A stretch of DNA of 64,000 bases from Sisyra terminalis (lineage: Eukaryota > Arthropoda > Insecta > Neuroptera > Sisyridae), in assembly GCA_958496175.1 (NCBI GenBank), contig OY292275.1:1922001-1986000 (forward strand). The letters are read 5' to 3'. Each line of letters starts with the position of its first letter. Position 1 is the first letter of the stretch. Of the stretch, positions 60,749 to 64,000 are shown piece by piece. Under the pieces are notes generated by a model, which was not told where the DNA came from, did no database searches, and saw nothing but the letters and a program-made list of their open reading frames with translations. Position numbers and translations under genes: made by a program.

Positions 60749-61906
60749 TAGACTGGGCCAAAAAAATCGACTATATTTTTTTTTTTTGAAAAGGATGTCG
60801 AAAATATTGTTCAAGGTGACAAAAAAAAATATCAGAAATGTTTGAGCCCTTAATATTAATATTAAGAGGTCTATCATCTTTATTTTCGATTTTTTATTTG
60901 TGCTTTCATTTTTGCGTCAAAGCTGTCAAACTATCATGGTAAAAAAATTAATCTGCACATATATTTATAGAAAATTTAATTTTCTATAAAAAAGGTCTCT
61001 TTGAAAATTTTTGCTAGACATGCCGTTTCCGAATAATCAAGCTTCAGACATTGATATAATTTTTAAATTTACCTTTATTATTTTGGAGTTTTGTAATTAA
61101 CGAACAAATAAATATATAGGAATGAACAGTATAGTTTCTTAAAGGAAATTAAATGTTCTACAAAAAAGGTCACCAAAAGTTTTTACATAAAATCACTCTT
61201 TCAAAAGTTATTCACAATTAAAGTTGAAGGAAAAATTAAATTACTGTTTTTTTTCGTTGTTGACCCAATTTTTTTTCATTCAGTGGGACCAATTGATATT
61301 GTACATCATCGAAAATTACCATTTTATCAATCTTATCGCTTAAAATATTTAAATTTTATAAAATATCCAAACCTATTCTCGGTTAATAGCTATTTATTAC
61401 AACAAAACGTAGATTTACTGTCTTAAAATAATTTAATTTTTCCTTCAACTTTAATAGTGAATAACTTTTGAAAAAGTGATTTTATGTAGAAATGTTAAGA
61501 AATCTTTTTTGTAGAGCATTAAATTCACTTCAAGGATCTATATTGTTCATTTCTATATATTTATTTGTTCGTTAGTTACAAAATTTCAAAAATAAAGAAG
61601 ATAAATCTAAAAATTATATCAATGTCTGAAGCTTGATTATTCGGAAACGGCGTGTCTGGAAAAAATTTTCAAAGAGACCTTTTTTGTAGGGAATTTAATT
61701 TTCTATAAATATATGTGCAGATGAATTTTTTTACCTCGATATTTTGACATGATTGATGCAAAAATGAAAGCACAAATAAAAAATCGAAATTAAAGATTAT
61801 ACACCTCTTAATATTAATATTAAGGGCTCAAACCTTCTCGATATTTTTTTTTTTTTGGTCACCTTGAACAATATTTTTTAAATAGTCGATTTCTTGGCCC
61901 AGTTTA
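60749..61906. repeat. Foldback element, complete
   Basis: The ends are AGACTGGGCCAAAAAAATCG and TCGATTTCTTGGCCCAGTTT, matching the outer element at 42144-43192. The arms (about 480 bp each) mirror one another with CTTAATATTAATATTAAG palindromes at 60843-60860 and 61806-61823, and with CATGCCGTTTCCGAATAATC against GATTATTCGGAAACGGCGTG. TCTACAAAAAAGGTC is mirrored by ATCTTTTTTGTAGAG. A 180-bp unpaired centre (61245-61435) separates the arms. No transposase frame exists. Confidence 0.85.
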
Positions 61907-63701
61907 ATGAAAACCTTGATTCACCCCAATCCGATGCACTTTAATTAACCGTTTTCTTTTTTGGTGTAAAAGTATGATTTAATTAAATGTTTCGATTGAA
62001 AAAAAAATTTCTAAGAATTCCGAATTGGGAAGCGCTTTTAATAAAAAAACACCGACTGACATTTGGAAATGAATGTAAATAATGAAATTATTATTATTAA
62101 ATCGACATGTCCTTGCACCAATAATTACCTTTTACAATCAAATTTCGTGATTTATTTAACAACAAAAAATCGGCTCATATAACTTTCTAGATTTCCACTG
62201 AAACGGTGCAACAATAACAAAAATATTTGGTTTAATTAAAACAATCAAAAACTTTTTGAATATATTTATATGGAGACCATTGCATTGGAAATATTTCCGG
62301 CAAGGTTGTTATAGTACGTGCGTATTGTAAGCGTCTTGTGGTTAATTTTTTCGACTTATTAAAAAAATTCAATATTGTTAATTATTTTCAATGTTTTTAT
62401 TAGATTTTCAACCTTAAACTAGTTAACGTATTCGGTTTTTAATGACTACAGTTTACTAGTAAATTACTACTTTTTTTTCAAAAAAAATACTTATATTTCA
62501 TCTTATTTTGTAGATCTACCACCTGTAAAAAGATGCAACGGAAGAAAATCATTTCCTGGATAAAAAAAAACCGATGATAATCTGTTGCAATTAATCGCTG
62601 CTTTGTTCACACAAAGTCCAAGACAAAAAATCAATAATTTAATTACCTGCGATTGCAATCAAAACGCATGCATTTATATGAAAGTGAAATGCAATTAGTT
62701 ATTATAACTTTCATGTTTGAATTTTTCTCGTATCTATTTGATTTTTCAAGTTTTGTGCGAACATTTGCCAACTTAATATCTCTCCGATTATATTTACCGT
62801 TTCGAATAAATTACAATATTTAGCCATTGGGTGCATACAATAATCAGAACCTGTACCCTCATAGAAAGTGCATATAAAATGCTTCGAGAAGAAAGTGATT
62901 TCCATTGTCGCACGTCACGGCCTGAGGTCTTTATCAATCCACTGCCATTGACCATGAAAATTATGAATTCGTTTCAAGTAAATACCACTTAATTTAATTG
63001 ATCAGCTCATTAAATTTTGCCGTATTTCTTGTGCTGACTTAATATGGATTTAGTGATCCAAAAGTGCATAAACTCGAATGCATAGTTCAATAGAAAATTG
63101 GAGAAAAAAATCGCATGAAACTCTTGCATTACTTTCCAATATGTACGATGATTCTATAAGAAGATTTGGATGAAAGATTGAGCAAAAGAGAAAATTTCAT
63201 ATTGCAACAGTTGCATTTGTGTTTAATGTGGTAAAATTGGGAAAACGGAAAGTTATTTCTCGGGAAAATTTGTGTAATATTGAAAGATAAATCTTTTGAT
63301 ATCAATGAATATGAATATTGAATCGTTGGACCCCTAATGGGAGCAAATGTTTACGATTCTTGTTATAAGATTAATATAAAAGAGTTGAAATTATAATAAG
63401 CAGTGAAAATTATAATTAAAAAATGAAATATTCACATTTTAAATGGATTTTTTTTCCAAATGTTATGATAGAAAAGGTTAATACAATCCAAAATTTACTG
63501 TTTTCAACATAAAAATTATAAATTAAAAAGGAATTTCTTTTGTGTTTCCAAAATAAAAATATAAAGAAAAGAATTCACAAATAACTTTCTTAGTACATTT
63601 TCTTGTAAAATTTTCATCAATGGAACATTAAATCAAAGTGTTTTGGTTCAAAATAATTCCAGAATCGATTTCAGTTCGATGAACTTGAAATTTACCCAAA
63701 G
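61907..63701. other. AT-rich DNA, no gene seen
   Basis: No exon, RNA gene or repeat unit is supported. Frames such as 62711-62905 on the minus strand are short and featureless. Confidence 0.3.
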
Positions 63702-64000
63702 GTCAGTCCAAATAAAGTGATCCAAAAATAAATGAAATGGTTGCTCGACCATTTTCAAAAAAAAAAAAATTTGTGTGTACTATCACCCCAACATGTTGGT
63801 AGTTCAAATTCATAATTATTTGAAATTTATTGTTTTTAGTTTTCCGGTGGTGGCCATATTAGTTTTACTAGGCGCAGACATTTTCGCACTTTTAAGGGTT
63901 TGCGGAAACTTGATTATCTCACGTCCTATTTGTCCGATCAAAATGAAACTAAAAGCAGTGTGTTCATGAAAATATAAGCTATAAGGTTGTAATAAGACGT
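63702..64000 (+). repeat. Arm of the large palindromic element, cut by window end
   Basis: It starts GGTCAGTCCAAATAAAGTG, the mirror of the right end of the element at 37699-39424, and proceeds through CACCCCAACATGTTGGTAGT, TTTTCCGGTGGTGGCCATAT and AAGGTTGTAATAAGACG. The frame from about 63780 to 63969 contains FSFPVVAILVLLGADIFALL and stays open to the shared stop. The rest of the element lies outside the window. Confidence 0.8.

Overview
The window looks like AT-rich genomic DNA from an insect. Coding exons are few, GC-richer than their surroundings and split by GT-AG introns, and the two genes I can name are animal genes: the N-terminal exon of the Wnt/TCF-pathway kinase nemo (NLK) and a full radial spoke head 1 (RSPH1) gene. 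The ends of the Helitron-like element resemble those common in insects. I cannot fix the order; beetle or another holometabolous insect is a guess.

Layout. 1-18.6 kb: most likely the large first intron of nemo (minus strand). No further nemo exon was seen. It is packed with repeats: a foldback element and a partial copy (1-1.35 kb), an eight-unit array (2.1-5.4 kb), a short MITE with TAA target duplications (7.5 kb), a non-autonomous Helitron (9.3-10.3 kb), related 'CTACAAAATTGGTTAT' repeats (10.4-11.9 and 16.4-17.6 kb) and a 340-bp array (14.5-16.3 kb). 18.67-18.97 kb: first coding exon of nemo, with a GC-rich leader/promoter to about 19.8 kb. 19.8-24.5 kb: twelve-unit, about 385-bp tandem array whose units keep long open frames. 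24.5-25.8 kb: duplicated exon-like blocks with clean splice sites that run into the array, probably a decayed or repeat-expanded multi-exon gene on the minus strand. 26-30.2 kb: tRNA-like relic, weak repeats, one arm of a large palindromic element and a TTAA-flanked MITE. 30.27-31.24 kb: RSPH1 (plus, two exons, 306 aa). 31.2-35.5 kb: array derived from the RSPH1 3' end, with four extra degenerate copies of the last coding bases.

36.2-57.6 kb: probably one plus-strand gene, modelled as a leader exon ending in ATG|gtgagt (36550), a 541-nt coding exon (53275-53815) and a terminal exon (57471-57553). The phases join into an approximately 208-aa Ser/Pro/Tyr-rich protein that I do not recognise. 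Its introns hold a 1.73-kb perfect-ended palindrome, nested foldback elements, several diverged tandem arrays (45-47, 49-50, 54-57 kb) and a possible non-LTR retrotransposon tail. 57.6-64 kb: no gene seen; one more foldback element (60.7-61.9 kb) and an arm of the large palindromic element cut by the window edge.

The three genes do not form a pathway. The strongest signals outside them are gene-derived tandem arrays (RSPH1 tails; the array beside nemo) and foldback elements sharing an 18-bp palindrome and a CTACAA-containing word order with apparently separate repeat families.
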